Below the pieces are notes generated by a model, which did no database searches, was not told the DNA's origin, and saw nothing but the letters and a program-made list of their open reading frames with translations. The position numbers and the translations under genes are program-made. A DNA stretch of 64,000 nucleotides from Phycisphaeraceae bacterium D3-23 (lineage in GTDB: Bacteria; Planctomycetota; Phycisphaerae; Phycisphaerales; Phycisphaeraceae), in assembly GCA_039555135.1 (NCBI GenBank), contig CP114179.1, positions 2,356,001 to 2,420,000 on the forward strand, read 5' to 3'. Below are positions 17,277 to 25,441 of this stretch, piece by piece. Position 1 is the stretch's first letter, and each line of letters begins with the position of its first letter.

Positions 17277-17921
17277 TCACCGCGCCCCCACCGCCTGCTC
17301 GATCAGCGTATCGACGATCCCCGCGCGGTCGAACGCCGTGTGCCGACGGCGACACCCTGCACACGCCCGGCAGGGCCGCTCACCCGGACGGTTGCAGGAC
17401 CACGCCAACGTCCAGTCCACGCCCAGCTGCCCGCCCAGCTCGACGACCTGTGCATCGGTAAACTCGGCCAAGGGGGTGTCGATGCGTGGCGCGGGCTCCT
17501 GCTCGGTCTGCGCGAGGTGTTCGCAGAGCATCGCCTGCTCGGTCGCCTGCGCCGCCGGCTTGGTTTGGCCGTTGACCGAGACGGGCCAGACTACTGTGCC
17601 CGCCTGCTGATGCCGCGCCTCCGCCAGGGCCGCGAGCAGTAGCTGCGGCTGCGCAAGGACACCCATCGGCCCGCCGTCGGGCAGCCGGCCGTAGCCGTGG
17701 CCGTACAGATGCGGGATCGACAACTCCGTCACCCGCGTCAGGGCAAGCGACTTCGCTTGGCGGCGCACAAACGTCACACGCGTCGCCCGGGCCTCTCGGC
17801 CGTCGTCGACATGCAGCAGCGTCACACGCGGGGCCGGGTCTTCGCCCCGCGCCATCGCCGTCGCCACCAGCGACCGCAGCCCGCCGTTATTCAGGACCAT
17901 CACATGGGGCGTCGTGCTCAT
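17277..17921 (-). CDS. QueC-like protein with degenerate PP-loop
   Basis: A 214-residue protein related to 7-cyano-7-deazaguanine synthase (QueC). The C-terminus has the QueC zinc site: W-S-C176 then C184-x2-C187-x2-C190 and the typical RRRHTAFDRAGIVD. The N-terminal nucleotide-binding loop, S-G-G-x-D-S in active QueC, reads NNGGLRS (residues 11-17), so the catalytic-looking Ser and Asp are replaced. It may therefore not adenylate its substrate in the usual way. Start 17921 is chosen because the fold begins there. Other queuosine genes are absent here. It sits beside a phage-type repressor, so a link to DNA or tRNA deazapurine chemistry is possible (inference). Confidence 0.7.
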   Translation of the reverse strand: MSTTPHVMVLNNGGLRSLVATAMARGEDPAPRVTLLHVDDGREARATRVTFVRRQAKSLALTRVTELSIPHLYGHGYGRLPDGGPMGVLAQPQLLLAALAEARHQQAGTVVWPVSVNGQTKPAAQATEQAMLCEHLAQTEQEPAPRIDTPLAEFTDAQVVELGGQLGVDWTLAWSCNRPGERPCRACAGCRRRHTAFDRAGIVDTLIEQAVGAR

Positions 17922-18143
17922 GCCTCTGTTATCGGCCACGTCCGTTCTGCCGGGCGAATGTTGCCGGGCCGTGCGCACAACACGCGGCGCTGCCTATGCG
18001 CATGCCCGGGAACCCACTGCGCTCTAACCCGCGCCCCCACAACGATCAATAATCATTGAACTACGCTGCGCGTGAGGCCGTGCGCACAACCCTGGCCGCC
18101 GGGCCAAGAGGGGGAGCCACACCAACTACGCATCCCGGGGGGC

Positions 18144-19268
18144 CTACAGCCGGCTCATCCGCCACACCGCCCGGAACATCCCCGCCACCTGCTCGCGGTC
18201 CACCGTCCTGGGCTCAAACTCCGGGTTCAGTGGTTGCAAACGGATCCGCCCCGCGTCCTCGTCCAGAAACACCCGCTTGAAAGTTGTCTCATGGTCCGGC
18301 TCCAATCGCACAAAGCAGTCGCACCCGTCGACCACATCCGCCAAGGGCGAAAACACAACGATGTCGCCCTCGCTGTAGCCCGGCTGCATCGACGCCCCAC
18401 ACACCGTCGCCGCGAACGCATCGGGGTCGTTGCCGCCATGCACCCCGGTGTAGCCCGGCACGACAACCAGCCCGTCCCCCACCCGCGCGGGGTAGTCGAG
18501 GTCGGTGAACCCGGCCGGGTACCCCGCCGCGACCTTGTTGATCAGCGGGACGGATGCGGGCGAGGTCTCGGGCCTCGGGTCTTGGGCCTCGGGTTTCGGG
18601 AAAGACAGCCACGACGTTTTTTGACCCCCGAAACCCACGGATCCCCCGGATTGAACGGTCTCCCCCTCGAAGCCCACGGATTCCATCCGTGGGTCCGCCC
18701 CGTTTTCATCGATGCCAAGTCCGCCATCGACAGCAGCACCCGCCACGCCCCCGCGTGTGACGCGGCGGCTACCTTCGGCCGCTTGTTTCGACACGCCCGG
18801 CGTTTCTTCTCCGCCCTGCGACCCTTTACGGCCCCCCCCGGTTTTCTCGCCTCGCGCCTGACGCCTGTCTTCTCCCGACAGCACCGTGTTCACGCGCCGA
18901 CCCAGCTGCCCGCTTCGGTACAGCGCATCAAGGTTTTTGCCCGTCCCGCGGTCGCGTTTGGACGCCACTTGGCGAAGCCACTGCGCAAGCTCGCGCCCCC
19001 GGCTGGCGCGTTCCTCCGCCTCCGCCAGACGGGCGCGGATGGCGGGCGGGGTGCGCTCCCACTGCGCGGCGCGTTCGAGCTCGCCGGGGTTGAGTTGCAG
19101 CACGGTGCCGAGCTTCGTGAGGATCTTGGCCGAGGGCGGATTCTCGACGCGGTGGTTCTCGATCATCGACAGGTAGCTTCGGGTGACGCCCGACGCCTGG
19201 GCGACGTCGGAGAGCGTTAGCCCCAGCGACAGGCGTCGTTCACGGAGCTGGTTGCCGAGCTGCTGCAT
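18144..19268 (-). CDS. XRE-family repressor with S24 (LexA/CI-like) peptidase domain
   Basis: A 374-residue regulator. Residues 5-60 are an XRE helix-turn-helix (TLSDVAQASGVTRSYLSMIE). Residues about 250-374 are a LexA/CI-type S24 domain with GASMQPGYSEGDIVV (putative nucleophile Ser293) and TTFKRVF (general-base Lys331). Such repressors are released by self-cleavage after DNA damage. The linker between them, about residues 105-240, is unusually long and low in complexity; residues 190-202 are encoded by a CCCACGG intergenic-type repeat and residues about 221-237 by GGGTCTCGGG-type text. It is divergent from the gene at 19417 and probably controls the phage-like island. Confidence 0.82.
   Translation of the reverse strand: MQQLGNQLRERRLSLGLTLSDVAQASGVTRSYLSMIENHRVENPPSAKILTKLGTVLQLNPGELERAAQWERTPPAIRARLAEAEERASRGRELAQWLRQVASKRDRGTGKNLDALYRSGQLGRRVNTVLSGEDRRQARGEKTGGGRKGSQGGEETPGVSKQAAEGSRRVTRGGVAGAAVDGGLGIDENGADPRMESVGFEGETVQSGGSVGFGGQKTSWLSFPKPEAQDPRPETSPASVPLINKVAAGYPAGFTDLDYPARVGDGLVVVPGYTGVHGGNDPDAFAATVCGASMQPGYSEGDIVVFSPLADVVDGCDCFVRLEPDHETTFKRVFLDEDAGRIRLQPLNPEFEPRTVDREQVAGMFRAVWRMSRL
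18668..18696. repeat. Inverted repeat, CCCACGG family copy 5, inside a coding region
   Basis: CGAAGCCCACGGAT and ATCCGTGGGTCC form the same hairpin as at 9224 and 37245, but here it lies in frame within the repressor gene and encodes GADPRMESVGFEG on the minus strand. Confidence 0.75.
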
Positions 19269-19416
19269 CGTGGGTCTCGGGTGCGGGCCGGTCGGCCCCG
19301 TGGGTGATCGAACGTTTCAAAATCCACTGAACCCCGGCTTGACGCGGCCGGGCGCCTCGCCGATAATACCGTACAAATACCAAACCTGTCTCACGCCGTC
19401 AACCCCGGAGGGCCCG

Positions 19417-19827
19417 ATGAACCTGAAACACGCCACCCGAGACGACCAGCGACGCCGGTCTGACCTCCGGCTGGCCCCCGAACAACTGGTCCGCCTCGCC
19501 GACGCCCTGCCCGACGAGGAGGCCCGGCTGATCCGCGCCCGCTATGGCGAAGGGCTCACCTACCGCGACCTCGCGCGGCGCTACCGCTCCGAGCCCCGCC
19601 GTATCCGCCGACGCATCGACCGCATCGCCGACCGGATGCAGTCGGCCGAATTCCGCTTCACCCTGCTCCACGAAAACGAGCTCACCCCCAAGCTCCGCAA
19701 GACCGCCAAGCTCCTCTTCCTCCAGGGATGCAGTCTCCGCCACACCGCACAGGCCACCCACAGCACCCTCCACCGCATCCGCACCGACCGCGCCACCCTC
19801 CAGACCCTCGCCCGCGCGGCGGGATAA
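19417..19827 (+). CDS. Sigma-70 region 4-like HTH protein
   Basis: A 136-residue protein with a sigma region 4-like helix-turn-helix: LPDEEARLIRARYGEGLTYR and DLARRYRSEPRRIRRRIDRI, followed by a second helical unit with a similar look (TAKLLFLQGCSLRHTAQATH). There is no region 2, so it is unlikely to be a complete sigma factor. The start at 19417 has CCGGAGGG upstream. It is divergent from the S24 repressor gene, with a 148-bp intergenic region that probably holds the operator. It is the first gene of the plus-strand island. Confidence 0.65.
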   Translation: MNLKHATRDDQRRRSDLRLAPEQLVRLADALPDEEARLIRARYGEGLTYRDLARRYRSEPRRIRRRIDRIADRMQSAEFRFTLLHENELTPKLRKTAKLLFLQGCSLRHTAQATHSTLHRIRTDRATLQTLARAAG

Positions 19828-19921
19828 CGCGGTCAATCACAACGAAACCAGACATCGGAACAGCCGGCGGACCACGGACGCCGGTTGTCCGTGTCTTGCC
19901 CTTGGAGTTGCTCGATAGCAC

Positions 19922-20626
19922 ATGCCCACACCCATCACCCTCCAACTCGAACACAGCGTCACATGCCATGCCGCCGCGTCGCCGCGCACCGCGCAGGTCG
20001 CGGGGATGTTCGGGCTCGACCCGGCGGGCGACCGCGATGTCGTCATCATCCCGCCGACCGAGCTGACCCTCGGCCCGGGCAGGGTCGTCTTCATCACCGG
20101 CGCATCAGGCGGCGGCAAGTCCACGCTGCTCCGATTGATCGCTGACGGGATCACGCAGCAGCCCGCAGGCGGTCGGCCGGCGGTGATCCAATTCGACGCG
20201 CTCGCGCCGGACGTTGGCCAAGCGCTGGTCGATGGGTTTGACGCCGATGTACCGCTGAAGGATGTGCTGCGTTGGCTGAGCGTGGCCGGGCTTAGCGATG
20301 CGCGGGTGATGCTGCGCCGGCCCGGCGAGCTGTCCGACGGCCAACGGGCCCGGCTGCTGCTCGCGCACGCCATCGCTCAGGCCGAGCGGTGCGACGCACC
20401 GTGGGCGGTGGTGTTGGCCGACGAGTTTGGCGCGACGCTGGACCGGCCCAGCGCCAGGGCCGTGGCAGCGGGCGTGCGTAAGTGGGCGTCGCGCGCGGGG
20501 GTCTGTGTGGCCGCCGCGACGACACATGACGACCTGTTGGAGCCGCTGTGCCCGGACACGCTGATCGACAAGGGCCCGGGTGCCGCGATTGAGGTGCTGG
20601 AGCGCGAAGTGTCCCGTCCTGTTTAG
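19922..20626 (+). CDS. ABC-type ATPase of phage-like GNAT-associated group
   Basis: A 234-residue soluble ABC ATPase. Walker A is GASGGGKST (about residues 60-67), the signature is LSDGQRARLLLAHA (137-150), Walker B is WAVVLADEF (161-169) and the H-loop is TTHDD. No membrane helices or permease partner exist, so it is not a classical transporter. It is followed by a GNAT gene; COG2401 proteins, as known from archaea and phages, fuse such an ATPase to an acetyltransferase. The last codons and the TAG stop lie inside a GTCGCCCAACGGGC inverted repeat that separates the two genes. It is part of the island with ParB- and terminase-like genes. Confidence 0.78.
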   Translation: MPTPITLQLEHSVTCHAAASPRTAQVAGMFGLDPAGDRDVVIIPPTELTLGPGRVVFITGASGGGKSTLLRLIADGITQQPAGGRPAVIQFDALAPDVGQALVDGFDADVPLKDVLRWLSVAGLSDARVMLRRPGELSDGQRARLLLAHAIAQAERCDAPWAVVLADEFGATLDRPSARAVAAGVRKWASRAGVCVAAATTHDDLLEPLCPDTLIDKGPGAAIEVLEREVSRPV

Positions 20627-20728
20627 CCGTCGCCCAACGGGCGGGCGCGCGTTCGACCGCGCTGAAGTCAGATGTGTACGAGTACCCGGCGCGTCGTCGA
20701 CGCGCCGCCCGTTGGGCGACGGCTAAAC
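20621..20728. repeat. Long inverted repeat, GTCGCCCAACGGGC family copy 2
   Basis: GTTTAGCCGTCGCCCAACGG at the left is mirrored by CCGTTGGGCGACGGCTAAAC at the right. The left arm supplies the TAG stop of the ABC ATPase gene, and the element fills nearly all the gap to the GNAT gene. Confidence 0.88.
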
Positions 20729-20746
20729 AATCGCCTGTGCGCACTT

Positions 20747-21547
20747 ATGCCGATCCACCTCGACACAGCCTGTCTGGCCAAACGCTTCGCCGCGCTGCCC
20801 GCGCCGGCGCAGGGCGATCGGCTTGACCTGGTGCCGGGCACCGCGGCCGACTACGCCGCGCTCGCCGCGCATCACTACCGCTCGGCTCGGCCGGCGACGA
20901 TGATGCGCATCCTGACGCTGCGCGACCCCGGCGCGACGGTCGTGGACCGTTTCCTGCACCGCCCGCCGCAAGGCAGCCCGGTCGCGGTCCTGGTCGAGTC
21001 GCTGCCGACGCTGTCGTGCAAGCTGCGCGACCTGGCGCTGGATCGGCGCTACGCCGACCTGCCCGCCCGGATGCGCGGCAAGCTGATTAACCAGGAGGTG
21101 CGCTGCATCAGCCGGGTGATCGTCGACCCGCGCTACCGCGGACTCGGGCTCGCGGTCGAGCTGGTGCGTCACGCGCTGGCGACCGCGACGACGCCCTACA
21201 CCGAGGCGCTCGCGGCGATGGGCGCGGTAAGCCCGTTCTTCGAGAGGGCGGGCATGCTGGCGTACCGCCGGGAACGCCACGCGCACGACGAACGCCTGCT
21301 CGCGGCGCTGGGTTCCGTCGGGCTCAAACCCGAGGCACTCAATCAGCCGGCGCGACATCGGGCCGCGCTGGCCCGGCTTACGGATAGCCAACGCGCGTGG
21401 GTCGAGCGCGAGCTTGGACGCTGGTATCGCTCGGCGGTCGGACGCGGCGGCGGCGCGTCGCGCGACCCGGCCGAGCACTGGGCTACGGCACGGCAGAAGC
21501 TGATGTCGCTGCCCGTGTACTACCTGAGCGACAACCGTAACACCTGA
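20747..21547 (+). CDS. GNAT-fold protein paired with the ABC ATPase
   Basis: A 266-residue protein. A GNAT-like core is recognisable: CISRVIVDPRYRGLGLAVEL (beta4 and the acetyl-CoA pyrophosphate loop R-x-x-G-L-G) followed by FFERAGMLAYRRER, which resembles the beta6-alpha4 end of acetyltransferases. The C-terminal 80 residues are helical and of unknown role. It is preceded by a long inverted repeat and followed 14 bp later by the ParB-like gene. In COG2401-type proteins this domain is fused to the ATPase, so the two gene products probably act together. The acetyl acceptor is unknown. Confidence 0.7.
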   Translation: MPIHLDTACLAKRFAALPAPAQGDRLDLVPGTAADYAALAAHHYRSARPATMMRILTLRDPGATVVDRFLHRPPQGSPVAVLVESLPTLSCKLRDLALDRRYADLPARMRGKLINQEVRCISRVIVDPRYRGLGLAVELVRHALATATTPYTEALAAMGAVSPFFERAGMLAYRRERHAHDERLLAALGSVGLKPEALNQPARHRAALARLTDSQRAWVERELGRWYRSAVGRGGGASRDPAEHWATARQKLMSLPVYYLSDNRNT

Positions 21548-21561
21548 CCCCGGAACCCGCC

Positions 21562-22149
21562 ATGCCGACACCGCTCCCGATCACACGGCTCTGCGCCCAC
21601 CCCGCGAACAGCAACGTCATGCCGGCGAAGCTGCTCAAGAAACTCGCCACCCACATCGAGCGATCGGGACGTTACCCGCCGGTGATTGTCCGGCCCTTCG
21701 AGGGGGCGTACCAGATCCTCGATGGCCACCACCGCGTGAAGGCGATTGAATCCCTGGGCCACACCGAGGCGCAGTGCGAGCTGTGGGAGGTCGACGACCG
21801 CGAGGCGTTGGTGCTGTTGACAACGCTGAACCGCTTGGAGGGCAGCGACGACCCCAAGAAGCGCGGGGCGCTGGTGAGTGCGTTGATGGAGGGGATTGAG
21901 CTGCCTGCTTTATCAAAACTGCTGCCCGAGGACTCGGGCCGGCTGCGGGCACTGGCTTCGCTGCATACCACCCCGCCGCCGCGCCCGATGCGTCCCGAGG
22001 CGTTGAAGGCGTCGCCCGTCGCGGTGACTTTCTTTGTCACGGCGGACCAACGCAAGGCCTTAGAGCGCCGATTGCGTGAGGCCGGGGGCTCGCGCGAATG
22101 CGCTTTGCTTGAACTGACAGGAGTGCTCGATGCGACCCAAACGCAGTGA
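21562..22149 (+). CDS. ParB/sulfiredoxin-fold protein
   Basis: A 195-residue protein with an N-terminal ParB-like domain: LCAHPANSNVMP, PVIVRPFEGAYQILDGHHRV, KAIESLGHTEAQCELWEVDD. DGHHR corresponds to the nucleotide-binding box II of ParB (G-x-x-R). The C-terminal half is a helical extension. In chromosomes ParB binds parS and CTP; in phage-type operons this fold can act as a nuclease or in modification systems. Here it sits between a GNAT and terminase-like genes and has no ParA partner nearby, which argues against a partition role. It overlaps the next gene by 20 bp. Confidence 0.8.
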   Translation: MPTPLPITRLCAHPANSNVMPAKLLKKLATHIERSGRYPPVIVRPFEGAYQILDGHHRVKAIESLGHTEAQCELWEVDDREALVLLTTLNRLEGSDDPKKRGALVSALMEGIELPALSKLLPEDSGRLRALASLHTTPPPRPMRPEALKASPVAVTFFVTADQRKALERRLREAGGSRECALLELTGVLDATQTQ

Positions 22150-22666
22150 CAGGGACGCGGCTGCCCCGGGCGGCGAAGATGGCCATGTCGAGCCGCCCGG
22201 TCCCGCGACGTCGGTGGTGCTGCTGCACGAGCTGGCGCGGGCGGAGGACGATGTCCTTGCGCTGGGCGAGCGGCATGGCGTCGGGCTGTCCAAGCTCTCT
22301 GCCTGGGCGGCGCAACCCAAAACGCAGCGCACCGTCGCGGGGCTGTGCCTGCTCGCGGACCTGCAGACCCAGCTCCTGCTGTCGCGCTACCGCCTGGTCG
22401 CGGCGACCCGTCTGGTCGGCCAAGCCACGGGGCAGGACGATTCACTCAGCCCCGAGCAGGTGCGCAAGGCGTGTGTCGACCTCTTGAAGATCGAGCTCGA
22501 CCGCGTCGCAGCGGTGTCGCTGGACGCGGTCGAAGCGCTGGACGACCCGGCGTTTGAGTCGTTGAAGCGCGCGGTATTGGGGGAGGGAGTGTCCACAGAT
22601 TTCGCAGATGGGGAAGGGTCAGAACCAGTAGGCAAGGGTGGAGAAGTACTGGGAGATGGTGCGTGA
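22130..22666 (+). CDS. Terminase small-subunit-like protein
   Basis: A 178-residue mainly helical protein. It contains HELARAEDDVLALGERHG, a probable helix-turn-helix around GVGLSKLSAWAAQPKTQR, and a long central helix ending in ARKACVDLL-like QVRKACVDLLKIELDRV. Size, composition and position immediately upstream of a terminase large subunit fit a small terminase subunit that recognises DNA and recruits the motor. The start has ACAGGAG upstream and overlaps the ParB-like gene by 20 bp, so translation is coupled. The C-terminal 40 residues are Gly/Glu rich and may be unstructured. Confidence 0.55.
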   Translation: MRPKRSDRDAAAPGGEDGHVEPPGPATSVVLLHELARAEDDVLALGERHGVGLSKLSAWAAQPKTQRTVAGLCLLADLQTQLLLSRYRLVAATRLVGQATGQDDSLSPEQVRKACVDLLKIELDRVAAVSLDAVEALDDPAFESLKRAVLGEGVSTDFADGEGSEPVGKGGEVLGDGA

Positions 22667-22684
22667 CGTCGGTGCGGCGCGCTC

Positions 22685-22715
22685 GACACCCACGGATGGA
22701 ATCCGTGGGCTTCGG
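22685..22715. repeat. Inverted repeat, CCCACGG family copy 6
   Basis: ACACCCACGGAT and ATCCGTGGGCTTCG lie in the gap between the small and large terminase-like genes. The gap also has an AT-rich stretch at about 22737-22785 that could carry a promoter. Confidence 0.75.
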
Positions 22716-22820
22716 CGTCGGGTGTGTTGTTGAAGTGACGTGTTTTTATGATTTTTCCCTCATTTTTGTTTTCTATCGGTGTCATCTGTGGAATCTGAGG
22801 GGCGCTCCCCTCTACCGACC

Positions 22821-24461
22821 ATGAAGCAACGCATCCAAAAAACAACACGCCGATCGGGCCTGCGTCTGCGTCAGTTGCAGCAGCTTCGGCCGCGCACGGC
22901 GGGTGAGTTGCACCGATTTGTGGAGTCGGCGTTCGGGCTGTCGGTGCCGACGCGGTCGGTGTCGGGGCTGGGGTGTTCGCCGTTTGATTACCTGCGCGAC
23001 AGCTACTTCGGCGCGGTGGATGCGTCGGGCGGGCCCGGCTCCGGGGGCGGCGGCGATGCCGTGGTGTGGGCCAGCCGAGGCGGGGGCAAGACGATGCTCG
23101 GGGCGGCGGCGACGCTGCTGGATTTGTTGTTTCGGCCGGGTGTGCAGGTGCGGGTGCTGGGCGGCTCGCTCGCGCAGAGCGAGAAGATGTATGAGCACCT
23201 GCGGACGCTGCTGGATCGCCCGGTGCTGCAAGGCGGGGGCGGCGTGCTGCGGGGCGAGCCGACGGCGCGGCGGGTGGTGCTCGCCAACGGCAGCCGGGTG
23301 GAGTTGCTTGCGGCGAGCCAGCGGAGCGTGCGCGGCACGCGGGTCCACATCCTGCGGTGTGACGAGGTCGAGGAGATGGACCTTGCCGTGTGGGAGGCGG
23401 CGCAGCTCGTGACGCGGTCGGGACTGTGCGGGGGCGAGCTCGTCCACGGCCGGGTCGAGGCGTTGTCGACGATGCACCGTACGGGCGGGCTGATGTCGGC
23501 GTTGACGACCGCGGCGCAGCCGACGGGTAACACAGCCGGAGATCAAAATGATGCTGCCACGCCGCTGGCGGTTGGCCCGGCCGGGCACGTCGGCCGTCGG
23601 CTGTACCGCTGGAACGCGCTGGATGTGGTGGCGCGGTGCCCGGCCGAGCTGCCTTGCGAGGGGTGTGCACTGTGGTCGGACTGCGGCGGGCGGGCGAAGC
23701 AGGCGTCGGGTTTTGTGTCGGTCGAGGACCTGCTGCGGTCGCGCAGCCGTGTGAGTGACCGGGTGTGGGATTCGGAGATGATGTGCCGTCGGCCGCAGAC
23801 GCGAGACAGCGTGTACTACCAGTTTTTGCGGGACAAACACGTGCTTCGGGATGATGATCCGCGTCTTCGCGTTGCTCAGACACGGCATGGTGGAGGGGAT
23901 ATAGGCGGTGACTTGCGGGACGGGTATTGGGTGGGCGGGATGGATTTCGGGATGCGGGGCGAGACGACGTTGTTGTGGGCGTGGGTGGCGGGGCCGGGCC
24001 CGGACGCGGCGGTGCATATCGTCGCGGAGTATGCGGCGGCGGAGCGGACGGTGTTGGCGAACCTCGACGCGGCCGAGGCGTTGGCGGACCGGCTCGGGTT
24101 GCCCGGGCCCGCAGGGATGCGCTGGCTCTCGGTCGATCCGTCGGGGGATCAAAGGAACGGCCAGACGGGCGACACGAACCTCGCGGTGCTCCGCGCGGCG
24201 GGCTGCAAGGTCAAGGCCCTGCGCTCCCGGCTGTCGGTCGGGATCGAGCGCGTGCGCAGCCGACTCGACCACGGGCTGCTCACGCTGCACCCGCGTTGTG
24301 AGCGGATGGCTGCGGCGCTGGAGGCGTACCACTTCGACCCCAAGCACCCGCACCGCGAGGAGCCGGTGAAGGACGGGCCCGACCACCTCTGCGATGCGCT
24401 GCGGTATCTGGTGATCGCGCAGGACGCGGGGGGTCGGGGTGTGACGGTCCGGGACTATTGA
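22821..24461 (+). CDS. Terminase large-subunit-like ATPase/nuclease
   Basis: A 546-residue protein with the two-domain plan of a phage DNA-packaging motor. ATPase: Walker A WASRGGGKT (residues 83-91), Walker B HILRCDEVEEMD with D181/E182. RNase H-like nuclease: acidic residues in GGMDFGMRGETT (D375), LSVDPSGD (D439) and KDGPDHLCDALRYL (D521 or D525). An insert with four Cys (273, 279, 282, 288) may bind zinc. Key residues are intact, so it is probably active. No portal, capsid, protease or tail genes are near, suggesting a domesticated or satellite-type module. ATG 22821 lacks a good ribosome-binding site; GTG 22779 would add 14 residues. Confidence 0.82.
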   Translation: MKQRIQKTTRRSGLRLRQLQQLRPRTAGELHRFVESAFGLSVPTRSVSGLGCSPFDYLRDSYFGAVDASGGPGSGGGGDAVVWASRGGGKTMLGAAATLLDLLFRPGVQVRVLGGSLAQSEKMYEHLRTLLDRPVLQGGGGVLRGEPTARRVVLANGSRVELLAASQRSVRGTRVHILRCDEVEEMDLAVWEAAQLVTRSGLCGGELVHGRVEALSTMHRTGGLMSALTTAAQPTGNTAGDQNDAATPLAVGPAGHVGRRLYRWNALDVVARCPAELPCEGCALWSDCGGRAKQASGFVSVEDLLRSRSRVSDRVWDSEMMCRRPQTRDSVYYQFLRDKHVLRDDDPRLRVAQTRHGGGDIGGDLRDGYWVGGMDFGMRGETTLLWAWVAGPGPDAAVHIVAEYAAAERTVLANLDAAEALADRLGLPGPAGMRWLSVDPSGDQRNGQTGDTNLAVLRAAGCKVKALRSRLSVGIERVRSRLDHGLLTLHPRCERMAAALEAYHFDPKHPHREEPVKDGPDHLCDALRYLVIAQDAGGRGVTVRDY

Positions 24462-24595
24462 CGGGCTGGCGCGTCTGGGTGCGCTCGCTTCGCTTGTTCT
24501 TTTTGTAAATGCTTCAAGCGGCGCGGCTGCGCGTCCGAAAACTCCGGGGTAAGCAGGCATTTCAACAACAGGCAACGAACAAGCGAGGAGATGGG

Positions 24596-25435
24596 ATGAG
24601 TCAGGGCTGGATGCGGGTACGGGAAGCGGCGCACCTGATGGGGGTGAGTCAGACGACGGTCCGCCGTCGGATGGAGGCCGAGGAGTTGCGTAGCCGGGTG
24701 GGTCGATCGGGACGCCAGGAGGTGTTTCTGCCGGCGAAGCTTCGGCGAGCGCTGGAAGCGGCGCAGACGACGCCTTGCCCGCCCGGGCACCTGGAGCGCG
24801 CCAAAGCCAATCAAGACGACGCTGCAGCATCGGCGGGTGGGCCGGTGAATGCGGCGCAGGCCGCGCCGGGCGGCTCCGGCCACTCGGAGGCCGGCTCGAC
24901 ATCCAGCGATACAACGACCCACGACGCAGAGCCGCCGGTGCCCCCGGGCATCGACATGGTCCGGCGGTACGAACGGCTGGCGGGCGGGAGCCTGATCCTG
25001 GCCCAGCAGCACAGCGACGAGCTCCAGAAGCACACGGCGACGGCCTTCGAGCAGCTGGCCCACACGCGGAACCAGCTGCGCGAGGTGCGGCGGGTGGCGC
25101 TCACGGGCTGGGCATGTTGCGCGGCGGCGTTGGTGTTTGGGCTGTTCTTTTCGATCACGTTCGGCGTCGGCATGAGCCGGGCCCAGGCCGCGGCCGCGGC
25201 GAGCGAGGCCTATGCCGAGCAGGCGGAGAAACACGCGGCGGCGCAGGAGCGTGAGTACCGCCGCAGCTTGCCGGTGCAGGCGGCGCAGCAGGCCAGCCAA
25301 GGCATCCCCGCGGTGGCGGTGACACCCATTGTCTCCGAGACGGCGTCGCGCCCTGTGCGTGGGCAGCGCGACCCGCGTTTGGTGGACCGGACGCAGAGCG
25401 GGCCGACCGCGTCTGTACCGACGGTAACAGACTAG
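24596..25435 (+). CDS. HTH protein with membrane anchor, end of phage-like island
   Basis: A 279-residue protein. Residues about 5-50 look like an excisionase-type helix-turn-helix (MRVREAAHLMGVSQTTVRRR, then a recognition of GRSGRQEVFLPAK). A disordered Ala/Gly/Pro linker follows. Residues about 155-190 form a coiled-coil-like helix leading into one membrane helix (WACCAAALVFGLFFSITFGV), then a charged helix EAYAEQAEKHAAAQEREY. The start at 24596 has AGGAG 6 bases upstream. A DNA-binding domain linked to a membrane anchor next to a terminase could tether DNA to the membrane (inference). It converges on the peptidase gene at 25442. Confidence 0.6.
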   Translation: MSQGWMRVREAAHLMGVSQTTVRRRMEAEELRSRVGRSGRQEVFLPAKLRRALEAAQTTPCPPGHLERAKANQDDAAASAGGPVNAAQAAPGGSGHSEAGSTSSDTTTHDAEPPVPPGIDMVRRYERLAGGSLILAQQHSDELQKHTATAFEQLAHTRNQLREVRRVALTGWACCAAALVFGLFFSITFGVGMSRAQAAAAASEAYAEQAEKHAAAQEREYRRSLPVQAAQQASQGIPAVAVTPIVSETASRPVRGQRDPRLVDRTQSGPTASVPTVTD

Positions 25436-25441
25436 CGCAGA

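Noticed and set aside
22812-24914. 700-residue minus-strand frame opposite the terminase gene
   Set aside because: Antisense shadow with His/Arg/Pro-rich composition; the plus strand has clear Walker and nuclease motifs.
22130-25435. Complete prophage
   Set aside because: Only terminase-like and regulatory genes are present; no portal, capsid, tail, lysis or integrase gene and no attachment-site duplication was seen.
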